Shown: positions 1 through 6,133, counted from the first letter of the stretch. The stretch is DNA of 6,133 nucleotides from an uncultured Deferribacteraceae bacterium (GCA_947039055.1 CAMQYB010000129.1:1-6133), one strand, 5' to 3'. Program-made: numbers and translations. Notes: generated from the letters alone by a model not told the origin.

Positions 1-219
1 AATCTACCAATAGCACAACATATTATAAGTACGCACATAATCATAATCTACCAACAGCACAATATATTATAAGTACGCACATAATCAATAATCTACCAAC
101 AGCACAACATATTATAAGTACGCACATAATCAATAATCTACCAATAGCACAACATATTATAAGTACGCACATAATCATAATCTACCAACCACCAACGTTC
201 TTATAAGCATATTTAATCA
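1..219. repeat. Tandem array of 44-45 bp units (4 copies plus a decayed fifth)
   Basis: Four head-to-tail copies lie at 1-44, 45-89, 90-134 and 135-178. Each starts AATCTACCAA and ends in CATAATCAT or CATAATCAAT. Copies 1 and 4 are identical (44 bp). Copies 2 and 3 are 45 bp with an extra A near the end, and they differ from each other by one base; both differ from copies 1 and 4 by T-to-C at unit position 11. A diverged fifth copy runs from 179 to about 219, keeping AATCTACCAA, CAAC, TTATAAG and AATCA. No unique spacers separate the copies, so this is a minisatellite-like array and not CRISPR. Every copy carries stop codons and the unit length is not constant in frame, so it is non-coding. 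The array is probably cut by the left edge of the window. Function is unknown: transcription-factor sites, a variable-number tract or a simple slippage product are all possible. Confidence 0.95.
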
Positions 220-250
220 CAGTTAGTAATCTAACAAATAATAAAAGTCA

Positions 251-279
251 TTGTAAATTAATATAATTAAATGTAATAT
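251..279 (+). promoter_or_regulatory. Candidate sigma70-type promoter upstream of the riboswitch (weak)
   Basis: TTGTAA at 251-256 and TAATAT at 274-279 are 17 bases apart. Each matches the sigma70 -35 and -10 consensus in four of six positions. This would start transcription near 286 and leave a short leader before the riboswitch. A competing -10-like element, TATAAG at 312-317, has no convincing -35 box and would start transcription at about 323-325, right at the edge of the aptamer. In DNA this AT-rich such matches arise often by chance. A promoter must lie somewhere between the repeats and 321, but its exact place is not proven. Confidence 0.3.
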
Positions 280-320
280 ATCGTTATAGATATTTATTGT
301 ATTCAATATTTTATAAGTAT

Positions 321-487
321 TTAGGAAAAGGGAATTAGGTAATCTGTAGATAATTTTAACGATTAAGCCTAAGCCGCCCAGCGACTGTAAGTCTGACGAA
401 GATCCTGTTGAACGTCACTGTCTGTTTTAACAGATGGGAAGACGAGGATTAGTAGGTTGAAGATAAGCCAGGAAACCTTGCCTAGTT
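321..487 (+). ncRNA. Cobalamin (B12) riboswitch aptamer
   Basis: The conserved blocks of the cobalamin riboswitch family appear in order: GGGAA at 330-334, TTAGGT at 335-340 with its partner CCTAA at 368-372, GC-CGCC-CAGCGACTGTAA at 373-390, CACTG at 416-420, TGGGAAG at 435-441, and the B12 box AAGCCAGGAAACC at 465-477 followed by TTGCC. Supporting helices are TTAGG/CCTAA (335-339/368-372) extended by TAATC/GATTA (340-344/361-365), TGACG/CGTCA (394-398/413-417), and TCTGT/ACAGA (421-425/430-434). The 5' side looks compact, with room for little or no hairpin between a possible P1 strand (321-325) and GGGAA. I could not identify the L5-L13 kissing loop by eye. The element lies directly before the receptor gene and by family precedent represses it when adenosyl- or methylcobalamin is bound. 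The exact ends are approximate. Confidence 0.95.
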
Positions 488-513
488 ATATATTGAATTA
501 AGCTTCAACTAGG
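481..513 (+). promoter_or_regulatory. Riboswitch expression platform: Shine-Dalgarno-masking hairpin
   Basis: CCTAGTT at 481-487 is perfectly complementary to AACTAGG at 507-513, whose last three bases begin the Shine-Dalgarno tract. A small inner stem, GAA/TTC (495-497/504-506), could stack inside the hairpin. The 5' arm begins in the last two bases of the riboswitch B12-box segment (GCC), so aptamer folding can directly affect whether it forms. There is no run of T after the hairpin, so it is not an intrinsic terminator and control is more likely at translation initiation. The same CCTAG could instead pair with TTAGG at 321-325 (including one G-T wobble) as a closing P1 helix, which makes the two structures mutually exclusive. 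Confidence 0.6.
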
Positions 514-517
514 GAGG
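511..517 (+). promoter_or_regulatory. Strong Shine-Dalgarno site of the receptor gene
   Basis: AGGGAGG is a near-perfect anti-16S match lying 9 bases before the ATG at 527. It fixes that start codon and is the most purine-rich ribosome site in the window. Its first bases lie in the 3' arm of the hairpin at 481-513, which is the basis for proposing riboswitch control of translation. Confidence 0.85.
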
Positions 518-526
518 GGGCTTGAG

Positions 527-2635
527 ATGTTACTTCATTTTATTAAAATTGTTCATAGACAAACTTTAATTCTTATTTTTCTTTTCATATCAAATTTTTT
601 ATACGCTCAAGAAATTACTATATCTGATAATCTATCAGTTGGTGATACATCGCAAGAAATATCAAATTCTACATCAACTAATAATAATACAGGAAATGAT
701 AATCAATCATCTATAAGATCTGATACTGCATCAACTAATAGCAGTACGGACAATGATAATCAATCAGTTGATAACAAAACAGCTATATCAAAAAGTATTG
801 TGTCAGATGATAGTGGTGTTGATGAAATTCTTGTAACTGGAAGCAGATTGTCATCACAAGCATCGGTTGATATGCCGGGTGTAACGATTATCACATCGGA
901 TGATATTGAAAATATTCAACCAACGTCAGTTACATCACTTTTAAGAACTTTACCATCTGTGAGTATCACAGAGTACGGCGTAGGTAAAGCATCAACGATC
1001 AGATTACGAGGAGCTTTTTCAGAACATACATTAGTTATGGTTGATGGCGTTGTGATAAATGATCCAACAAATATCGGTAATGTTGCAGATTTGTCGACGT
1101 TATCTCTTGAGGATATTGAGAGGGTAGAGATTGTATCCGATTCTGTTTCATCAGCAGGTTTTGGTGGTATGGGTGGAGTAGTTAATATTGTTACAAAGAA
1201 GGGTGACGGTAAATTATCTGCAACAATTCATTTAGATACATCTGTGCTACTTGATGAGTTTAATGGTGGTGCAACGCTTGGTGCGGGTAATGATAATTTT
1301 AGTTATAAAATTTCATACTCTAAACTTTACGCAGATGCGATGAGTGTGTTAAAGAATTCAGCGAGTGATACTGATCCTGAGATAGATTCAACGAGTAGAG
1401 ATAATGTTGTGGTAAATATTTCATTTCAACCGATAAAACATTTTAAAAATCAGTTTGTATTAAATTATGTAGATATGCTTGCAGATATTGATGGAGGAGG
1501 ATCTCCAAACGGAGATAATCCAGAATTCACTCAAGACTCTAATCGTGTTGCCACAAAATATACAACAAGTTATCTTATCAAAGATATGTTTGAACCTAAG
1601 CTATCATTTTATTATACATATAACAAGCGTATGTATAAGGACACATTTTCAAACTCAGGTTTTATATTTAGGAATAACGATTATATCTCTCATACAGCAG
1701 GTGTTGATTTTGAGACTAATATTAAGATTAAAAAGATATTCAAAATTTTAGTTGGCACAAGTTATCAATTTAATATTATGGATTTAAAAACAGAGGAGTC
1801 GAAGTTTGTCGGTGGTGATGAAGTTTATGAAGACAGGCTAGATATTGATGGAGAGACGATAGCAAGGTTTTCTGTTTTTAGTGAGGCACAAGCTTATCTG
1901 TTTGATTCGTTGACATTGAAATTATCAGGTAGAGCTGATAATACTGGTGGCTCAGATTTTTTTGGTACATATAAAGTATCTGGATTATACAACTTAAAGT
2001 ATATAAGAACTAAATTTAGAGGCACAGTTGGAACAGGATATAATCCTGCGTCATTGTTTCAAATATTTGATCCAACGTATGGTAACAGAAGTTTAAAAGA
2101 TGAGAAATCGTTTGGCTATCAAGTAGGAGTGGTATCAGAGATTGTTAAAGAGATGTTATTTATATCGGTAGATTTTTACGATAATTATTACGAAAATTTA
2201 ATTAGTGGTTCATCAGGCGTATATGAAAATGCTGGTGATGTTAGGATATATGGAGTTGAGGTTTCAGGAGAGTATTATCCTATAGAGCAGATTACGATGA
2301 AGCTGGGCTATGTGTATAGTTATCCGTACGATAAGGGAAAGAATAAAGAGTTGATGCGTGTTCCAAATAATAAAGTTACTGGTACATTTTTTTGGGAGAT
2401 AATTTCAGGTCTACACGTTGGTGCAGATGTTGCATATGTTGGTGAAAGATATGATTCAGGGTATATTGTTTTAGATGATTATTTTTTATTAAATCTAAAT
2501 GCACGATATAAGCTGAACGATAATATTGAATTAATCCTTAAAGGAACAAATGTAACAAATACGACTTATGAAGAAGCATTGGGTTATGAAAGTTATGGTG
2601 CAAGAGTTTATTTTGGAGCTAAGTTTAAGATATAA
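527..2635 (+). CDS. btuB: TonB-dependent outer-membrane receptor, BtuB-like (cobalamin/corrinoid)
   Basis: This 702-residue protein is an outer-membrane gated channel that would import cobalamin or related corrinoids using TonB energy. A signal peptide covers about residues 1-27 (hydrophobic 13-26, likely cleavage after LYA). Residues 28-98 are a Ser/Asn/Asp/Thr-rich low-complexity tail containing a duplicated STN..T.NDNQS motif. The TonB box DEILVTGSR follows at 99-107. The plug domain spans about 115-225, with the family hallmarks LLRTLPSV, IRLRG, VMVDGVVIND, IERVEIV and GGVVNIVTKK. The rest is the beta-barrel, ending in the typical NVTNTTYEEALGY...GARVYFGAKF segment. E. coli BtuB is about 90 residues shorter, partly because of the extra N-terminal tail. 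The start is supported by a strong ribosome site. The B12 assignment rests on the riboswitch and the neighbouring BtuFDC-like genes; sequence alone would only support a TonB-dependent receptor. Confidence 0.93.
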   Translation: MLLHFIKIVHRQTLILIFLFISNFLYAQEITISDNLSVGDTSQEISNSTSTNNNTGNDNQSSIRSDTASTNSSTDNDNQSVDNKTAISKSIVSDDSGVDEILVTGSRLSSQASVDMPGVTIITSDDIENIQPTSVTSLLRTLPSVSITEYGVGKASTIRLRGAFSEHTLVMVDGVVINDPTNIGNVADLSTLSLEDIERVEIVSDSVSSAGFGGMGGVVNIVTKKGDGKLSATIHLDTSVLLDEFNGGATLGAGNDNFSYKISYSKLYADAMSVLKNSASDTDPEIDSTSRDNVVVNISFQPIKHFKNQFVLNYVDMLADIDGGGSPNGDNPEFTQDSNRVATKYTTSYLIKDMFEPKLSFYYTYNKRMYKDTFSNSGFIFRNNDYISHTAGVDFETNIKIKKIFKILVGTSYQFNIMDLKTEESKFVGGDEVYEDRLDIDGETIARFSVFSEAQAYLFDSLTLKLSGRADNTGGSDFFGTYKVSGLYNLKYIRTKFRGTVGTGYNPASLFQIFDPTYGNRSLKDEKSFGYQVGVVSEIVKEMLFISVDFYDNYYENLISGSSGVYENAGDVRIYGVEVSGEYYPIEQITMKLGYVYSYPYDKGKNKELMRVPNNKVTGTFFWEIISGLHVGADVAYVGERYDSGYIVLDDYFLLNLNARYKLNDNIELILKGTNVTNTTYEEALGYESYGARVYFGAKFKI
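672..766 (+). repeat. Imperfect 38 bp direct duplication inside the receptor gene
   Basis: Copies at 672-709 and 729-766 share 32 of 38 bases. Both begin CATCAACTAATA and end AATGATAATCAATCA. They are 57 bp apart start to start, which keeps the reading frame. They encode the STNNNTGNDNQS and STNSSTDNDNQS parts of the low-complexity tail between the signal peptide and the TonB box, so this tail appears to have grown by in-frame duplication. Confidence 0.8.
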
Positions 2636-2681
2636 TTATGTTTAATATATATTTAAGGTATACTATATATGGAGATATCGT

Positions 2682-3344
2682 ATGTTGACTAGAGGTTTAG
2701 TTTTATCAAGTGTAGTATCGTTAATGCTCCATACAGGAGTTCTTGTAACGTATACAAATATAACTTCTGATAAGTTAGGAGATAATGTTAATGATATTAT
2801 CGAGATCACTTTTGTTGCAAAAGAGAGTAGCATTGCAGACAGTAGTAAAACTAAAAAAAGTGTAGCTGTTAAAAAGAAGAGTAAAAAAATAAGTGAAAAT
2901 ATAGATCATGAAATTGATAAAAAAGAAGTTAGCGAGATCCCTAAAGAAGTTGTAAAAAAAGAGCTGATAGAGAAACAAGAAGATGAAAAGTTAGTTGAAC
3001 AGGTAAATGAAAGTTTAGATAAAGTAGAGCCTAGTCGGGATATTTCTAACAGTATTGATAGCCAGCAAGCGTCTAAAGATTCGGTAATAAAAAAGAGTGA
3101 TAAAGGATATTATATACCAAAACCTGAGTATCCAAATCTTGCACGTAAACGTAGTTACGAGGGTGTGAGTAAATTTAGAATTATTCTTAATGACAACCTT
3201 GAGGTGAAAGAAGTAATATTGCTTTCATCATCTGGTTATAATATTTTAGATAGAGCAGCTAGAAAATCAATTGAGAACGGAAAGTATAATGTCGATAAAA
3301 AAGAGTTAGAGATAGCTATAAGGTTTAGTTTAGATGATTTATAA
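2682..3344 (+). CDS. tonB: TonB-family energy transducer
   Basis: This 220-residue inner-membrane-anchored periplasmic protein would couple the ExbB/ExbD proton channel to the upstream receptor. Residues about 5-24 form a single membrane segment containing S13-xxx-H17, matching the spacing of the Ser/His pair that is functionally important in the E. coli TonB anchor. Residues 45-140 are a long spacer rich in Lys, Glu, Asp and Ser, with only two prolines (P87, P117) where many TonB proteins are Pro-rich. The C-terminal TonB domain spans about 145-218: PKPEYPNLARKRSYEGVSKF, then ILLSSSGYNILDRAARKSIENGKY, the usual YP, EG, SSG and LD-AA signature. GGAG at 2671-2674, 7 bases before the ATG, supports the start. 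It sits 46 bp after the receptor gene, which suggests a transducer dedicated to it. No exbB or exbD is present in the window. Confidence 0.93.
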   Translation: MLTRGLVLSSVVSLMLHTGVLVTYTNITSDKLGDNVNDIIEITFVAKESSIADSSKTKKSVAVKKKSKKISENIDHEIDKKEVSEIPKEVVKKELIEKQEDEKLVEQVNESLDKVEPSRDISNSIDSQQASKDSVIKKSDKGYYIPKPEYPNLARKRSYEGVSKFRIILNDNLEVKEVILLSSSGYNILDRAARKSIENGKYNVDKKELEIAIRFSLDDL

Positions 3345-3374
3345 AAGTATAAATATATTATGTGTTGAAACTAT

Positions 3375-4295
3375 ATGAGTATAGGGAAAAACAATTTTAG
3401 AAGTTTTTTAAAAGTTGTAATTATCATTATGTTGATACTGTTATCGACATTTCTTTTATATTTATTTTTGAACAGTAAAGGATTGTTGAAAAATATTTCT
3501 TTAGTAAGAGATGGTTCAGACCTGCCTGAGCGTATAGTTTCTTTTGGTCCAAGTATAACAGAAGTGATTTATGCATTAGGGCTAGAGGATAGGCTTGTTG
3601 GTAATACCGATTACTGCAAATATCCTGAAGCTGCAAAATCAATCACAAAGATCGGTGCTCATTCAGATATCAATTACGAACTTTTAATGGCGTTGAATGT
3701 TGATACAGCTGTTGTATATTCTTGGAACGATAAGCATAAAGCTGTGCTAGAAAATTTTGGTATAGAGTATGTGATTGTAAATCATTCATCTATTAAAAGT
3801 ATCTTGCAATCTATTACGGATGTTGGTAAAAAGTTTAATAAAGAAGTTGAAGCAACTATGTTGCTGGATAATATTAGTAAGCGTGTGAAATCTGCAACTT
3901 GTGATAAAGTAGGAGATAAACCGAGAGTATTAATTGTTGTTCATAGGGATATAGATTTTGGTGGTATGTCAAATATCACAGTTGTTGGTAACGATATTTA
4001 TTTTAAAGATTTGATTGATCTAGCAGGTGGTGTAAATATTTTTGAAGATGCGAACGCCGCCTATCCTATAATAGATATGGAAGCAGTCGTTAGATCAAAT
4101 CCAGATATAATTATAGAGATACTAGTGAAATATAATGAGAAAGATTTATCGCTTCAAAACTGGATGAAGGTTAAAGATATAAATGCAGTGAAGAACGGTG
4201 AGATACATTTTTTCAATGTTGAAGATGCATCAATTCCAGGTCCAAGATTTATAGATACGTTAGAGAAGATGACAGCGATTATCTGTTCAAGATAA
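3375..4295 (+). CDS. btuF: Periplasmic corrinoid-binding protein, BtuF-like
   Basis: This 306-residue class III (helical-backbone) solute-binding protein would capture the corrinoid in the periplasm and deliver it to the BtuCD transporter. After a hydrophobic segment (about 12-32) the binding domain starts at RIVSFGPSITEVIYALGLEDRLVGNTDYCKYP (53-84), a classic family opening. It continues with VVGNDIYFKDLIDLAGGVNIF (203-223), YPIIDMEAVVRSNPDIII (230-247) and PGPRFIDTLEKM (288-299). E102 and E236 align by eye with E. coli BtuF Glu72 and Glu202, which dock onto arginines of BtuC. No lipobox cysteine follows the hydrophobic segment and no clean AxA cleavage site is evident, so the protein may remain membrane-anchored. 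The ribosome site before this ATG is weak; a start at residue 19 (ATG at 3429) would cut into the hydrophobic segment and seems less likely. A siderophore-binding role is possible in this family, but the riboswitch favours cobalamin. Confidence 0.9.
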   Translation: MSIGKNNFRSFLKVVIIIMLILLSTFLLYLFLNSKGLLKNISLVRDGSDLPERIVSFGPSITEVIYALGLEDRLVGNTDYCKYPEAAKSITKIGAHSDINYELLMALNVDTAVVYSWNDKHKAVLENFGIEYVIVNHSSIKSILQSITDVGKKFNKEVEATMLLDNISKRVKSATCDKVGDKPRVLIVVHRDIDFGGMSNITVVGNDIYFKDLIDLAGGVNIFEDANAAYPIIDMEAVVRSNPDIIIEILVKYNEKDLSLQNWMKVKDINAVKNGEIHFFNVEDASIPGPRFIDTLEKMTAIICSR

Positions 4296-4316
4296 TTATT
4301 TGGAGATAGAAAGTTT

Positions 4317-5081
4317 ATGCTAGAGATAAAAAATATAGGGTATAGCGTAGGCGAGAAGGAGATCATTAAAGATATCTCTTTTTCCGTTAATGATGGCGAC
4401 ATAGTATCTATAATCGGTTCAAACGGTTCTGGTAAATCTACACTTATGAAAGTTATATCAAATATGGTAAAGGCTAAAAGAGGCGAGGTTATTTTATTTA
4501 ATAAACGAGTGGTGGATTATAAGCGTATAGATATCGCAAAGGTGATGTCATATCTTTCACAGATTAACGATGTGTTTATTAATTTAACTGTTGAGAGTGT
4601 TGTGTTGTCAGGCAGGTATCCATATTTTTCAAGATTAAGTTCTGTTAAAAAAACAGATATGGATATTGTAGAGAAGATGATGGATCTAACAAATATAACA
4701 GATATGCGTCACAGAAAAATATCATCGTTAAGTGGTGGAGAGAGACAGAGAGTTTTTATAGCATCATCTCTAGCACAAGAGGCTAAAATAATTTTATTAG
4801 ATGAGCCGACGGTATATTTAGATCCAAGAAGTAATCAAGAGATTTTTGATCTGCTTAAAAGATTGAATAAAGATGAGGGGATAACTATTGTGATCGTCAG
4901 TCACGATATCAATAATTTATTATTACTGAATTCTAGGTTTATCGGTTTACGAGACGGCGAAGTTCTTTTTAAGCGAGAGAGTAATCAGATTACAGATAAA
5001 GATTTAGATGATCTTTACGAGTATAAATTCAACTATATTCAGCATCCGAAAGCAGTAAACAATATCCAACTATTACCTTGA
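4317..5081 (+). CDS. btuD: ABC transporter ATPase, BtuD/FecE-like
   Basis: This 254-residue cytoplasmic ATPase powers the corrinoid importer as a homodimer beneath the BtuC-like permease. All catalytic motifs are intact: Walker A GSNGSGKST (34-42), Q-loop Gln82 (SYLSQ), signature LSGGE (138-142) followed by RQR, Walker B IILLDEPT (158-165), D-loop LDP (168-170) and switch histidine His196 (IVSHD). Length and the C-terminal YIQHPKAVNNIQLLP tail fit the iron-siderophore/B12 importer ATPase family. The start is supported by GGAG at 4302-4305, 11 bases upstream, and the gene begins only 21 bp after the binding protein. Substrate cannot be read from an ATPase of this kind; the B12 assignment comes from the operon. 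Confidence 0.93.
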   Translation: MLEIKNIGYSVGEKEIIKDISFSVNDGDIVSIIGSNGSGKSTLMKVISNMVKAKRGEVILFNKRVVDYKRIDIAKVMSYLSQINDVFINLTVESVVLSGRYPYFSRLSSVKKTDMDIVEKMMDLTNITDMRHRKISSLSGGERQRVFIASSLAQEAKIILLDEPTVYLDPRSNQEIFDLLKRLNKDEGITIVIVSHDINNLLLLNSRFIGLRDGEVLFKRESNQITDKDLDDLYEYKFNYIQHPKAVNNIQLLP

Positions 5082-5147
5082 TGGTTTTTTAGTTTTTGTT
5101 ATAGATCAATTGATAGAAAATAATTAGTAGAGAGAAGAAATTAAATT

Positions 5148-6122
5148 ATGCGATTATTCATTACACTTTTATTAACCTTAATTATATCTGTACTGATTTT
5201 ATTATCAGCAGTTTTTATAGGTTCAGATTACAGTTCGTTAGTAGATGGAATAACATCAGAACAGTTAAAAAGTATAATTATAAATGTTCGTTTACCAAGA
5301 GTGATTGCGTCATTTTTTATAGGTGGAATTCTAGCGTTAGGTGGATTAGTTTTTCAATCGTTATTTAGAAATCCACTAGCGACACCGTATACATTAGGAT
5401 CAGCATCAGGAGCATCATTTGGTGCAGCACTATATTATGCATTAGGTATGAACTCAATTTTCCCAACATTATTTGGAGCACCTACATTTACATTTTTAGG
5501 AGCATTCTTGACGGTTATAGTTGTGAGTTTAGTATCAAGAGCTTCACGTGATAATAATATTGTATTGTTGATGGGTGTTGCGTTGTCGTTTATATTTTCA
5601 AGTTTAATAATGTTTATCCAGTACGTTACAGATCTCCATTTATCTCAACAGTTATTACGTTTCACATTTGGTGCAATGGACGGCATAACGTACTCACATT
5701 TGATACTGTTATTTCCAGTATGTGCGATCACGTTTTTTATTATTGTATCATTTAGACGAGAGATAAATATGATATCAATATCTGATGAGTTCGCATCAAG
5801 CAGAGGAGTGAACGTTGATAATATTAAAATCACATTATATATAGTGGTGTCGATCATGATAGGTACGGTAGTATCAATTGCAGGTCCTATCGGATTTGTA
5901 GGTATGATGATCCCACATATTATGCGAAGTTTTTTAGGATCAGACAGTAAATATTTTATTTATATGACGTTCATTGTTGGTGGATTATTTTTAACGATAT
6001 GCGATACGGTATCGAGGATTATTATTTCACCGATACAACTACCAGTTGGAATAGTTACATCAATGATCGGTGGAACATTTTTTATATTTCTACTAATCAA
6101 TAATATTAGAAGATCTAATTGA
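5148..6122 (+). CDS. btuC: ABC transporter permease, BtuC/FecCD family
   Basis: This 324-residue inner-membrane permease would form the corrinoid channel as a homodimer, with about ten membrane helices as in E. coli BtuC. Family landmarks in order are RLPRV (48-52), GGILALGGLVFQSLFRNPLATPYTLGSASGAS (59-90), the cytoplasmic coupling region GPIGFVGMMIPHIMR (246-260), CDTVSR (285-290) and QLPVGIVTSMIGGTFFIFLL (297-316). R48, R51 and R290 correspond by eye to E. coli BtuC Arg56, Arg59 and Arg295, which bind the two BtuF glutamates. The usual Glu of the E-(L/I)-P-(V/I)-G motif is Gln297 here. The protein is full length. A modest purine-rich ribosome site (AGAGAAG, 5131-5137) precedes the ATG. The gap of 66 bp from the ATPase gene is the largest in the operon. 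Confidence 0.93.
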   Translation: MRLFITLLLTLIISVLILLSAVFIGSDYSSLVDGITSEQLKSIIINVRLPRVIASFFIGGILALGGLVFQSLFRNPLATPYTLGSASGASFGAALYYALGMNSIFPTLFGAPTFTFLGAFLTVIVVSLVSRASRDNNIVLLMGVALSFIFSSLIMFIQYVTDLHLSQQLLRFTFGAMDGITYSHLILLFPVCAITFFIIVSFRREINMISISDEFASSRGVNVDNIKITLYIVVSIMIGTVVSIAGPIGFVGMMIPHIMRSFLGSDSKYFIYMTFIVGGLFLTICDTVSRIIISPIQLPVGIVTSMIGGTFFIFLLINNIRRSN

Positions 6123-6133
6123 GAATTTTATAA

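Noticed and set aside
1..219. CRISPR array
   Set aside because: The units abut directly with no unique spacers between them, and no cas genes are present.
1479..1751. Overlapping frame inside the receptor gene, and other antisense frames at 3427-3642, 4154-4402 and 5645-5857
   Set aside because: All lie within well-supported genes, lack family motifs and are explained as shadow frames.
2646..2670. Hairpin between the receptor and tonB genes
   Set aside because: Only an AT-only stem (ATATATA/TATATAT type) can be drawn. It has no G-C pairs and no following T-run, so it is expected by chance in this base composition.
2775..2978. Antisense reading frame within tonB
   Set aside because: It encodes a Phe/Asn/Tyr-rich peptide that is the mirror of the Lys/Glu-rich TonB spacer. 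It has no ribosome site or recognisable domain.
5078..5100. Intrinsic terminator after the ATPase gene
   Set aside because: There is a T-rich stretch, but the only preceding stem is a 3 bp ACC/GGT pairing, too weak to be a terminator.
6123..6133. Start of a further gene after the permease
   Set aside because: Only 11 bases remain, and they contain no start codon or ribosome site that can be judged.

Overview
The window is an AT-rich stretch from a Gram-negative (diderm) bacterium. The evidence for an outer membrane is direct: a TonB-dependent outer-membrane receptor with a TonB-type energy transducer, followed by a periplasmic-binding-protein ABC importer. I cannot assign a genus or phylum from the sequence alone. 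The AT-rich codon use and the Lys/Glu-rich TonB are compatible with several low-GC diderm groups.

Layout. Positions 1-178 hold four near-perfect tandem copies of a 44-45 bp unit, with a decayed fifth copy to about 219. The array probably continues beyond the left edge. Positions 220-320 are AT-rich non-coding DNA where the promoter is expected. Positions 321-487 form a cobalamin riboswitch, recognised by its conserved core blocks and B12 box. Its 3' edge can pair with sequence running into the Shine-Dalgarno region of the first gene, which suggests translational control. Five genes follow, all on the + strand, with gaps of 46, 30, 21 and 66 bp: a BtuB-like receptor (527-2635), a TonB-like transducer (2682-3344), a BtuF-like binding protein (3375-4295), a BtuD-like ATPase (4317-5081) and a BtuC-like permease (5148-6122). 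Only 11 bases follow the last stop codon, so whether the operon continues is not visible.

How they work together (inference from families plus riboswitch). The receptor binds cobalamin or a related corrinoid at the cell surface. The TonB protein transmits proton-motive-force energy to it, using ExbB/ExbD supplied from elsewhere. The BtuF-like protein takes the corrinoid in the periplasm, and the BtuC/BtuD transporter pumps it into the cytoplasm. The riboswitch would shut the operon down when intracellular cobalamin is plentiful. The operon is a recognisable B12-uptake system rather than an undescribed one. The less ordinary points are the tandem-repeat array and its echo just before the riboswitch, the compact riboswitch and its Shine-Dalgarno hairpin, the long low-complexity tail before the receptor's TonB box, the proline-poor TonB spacer, and a binding protein that looks membrane-anchored.
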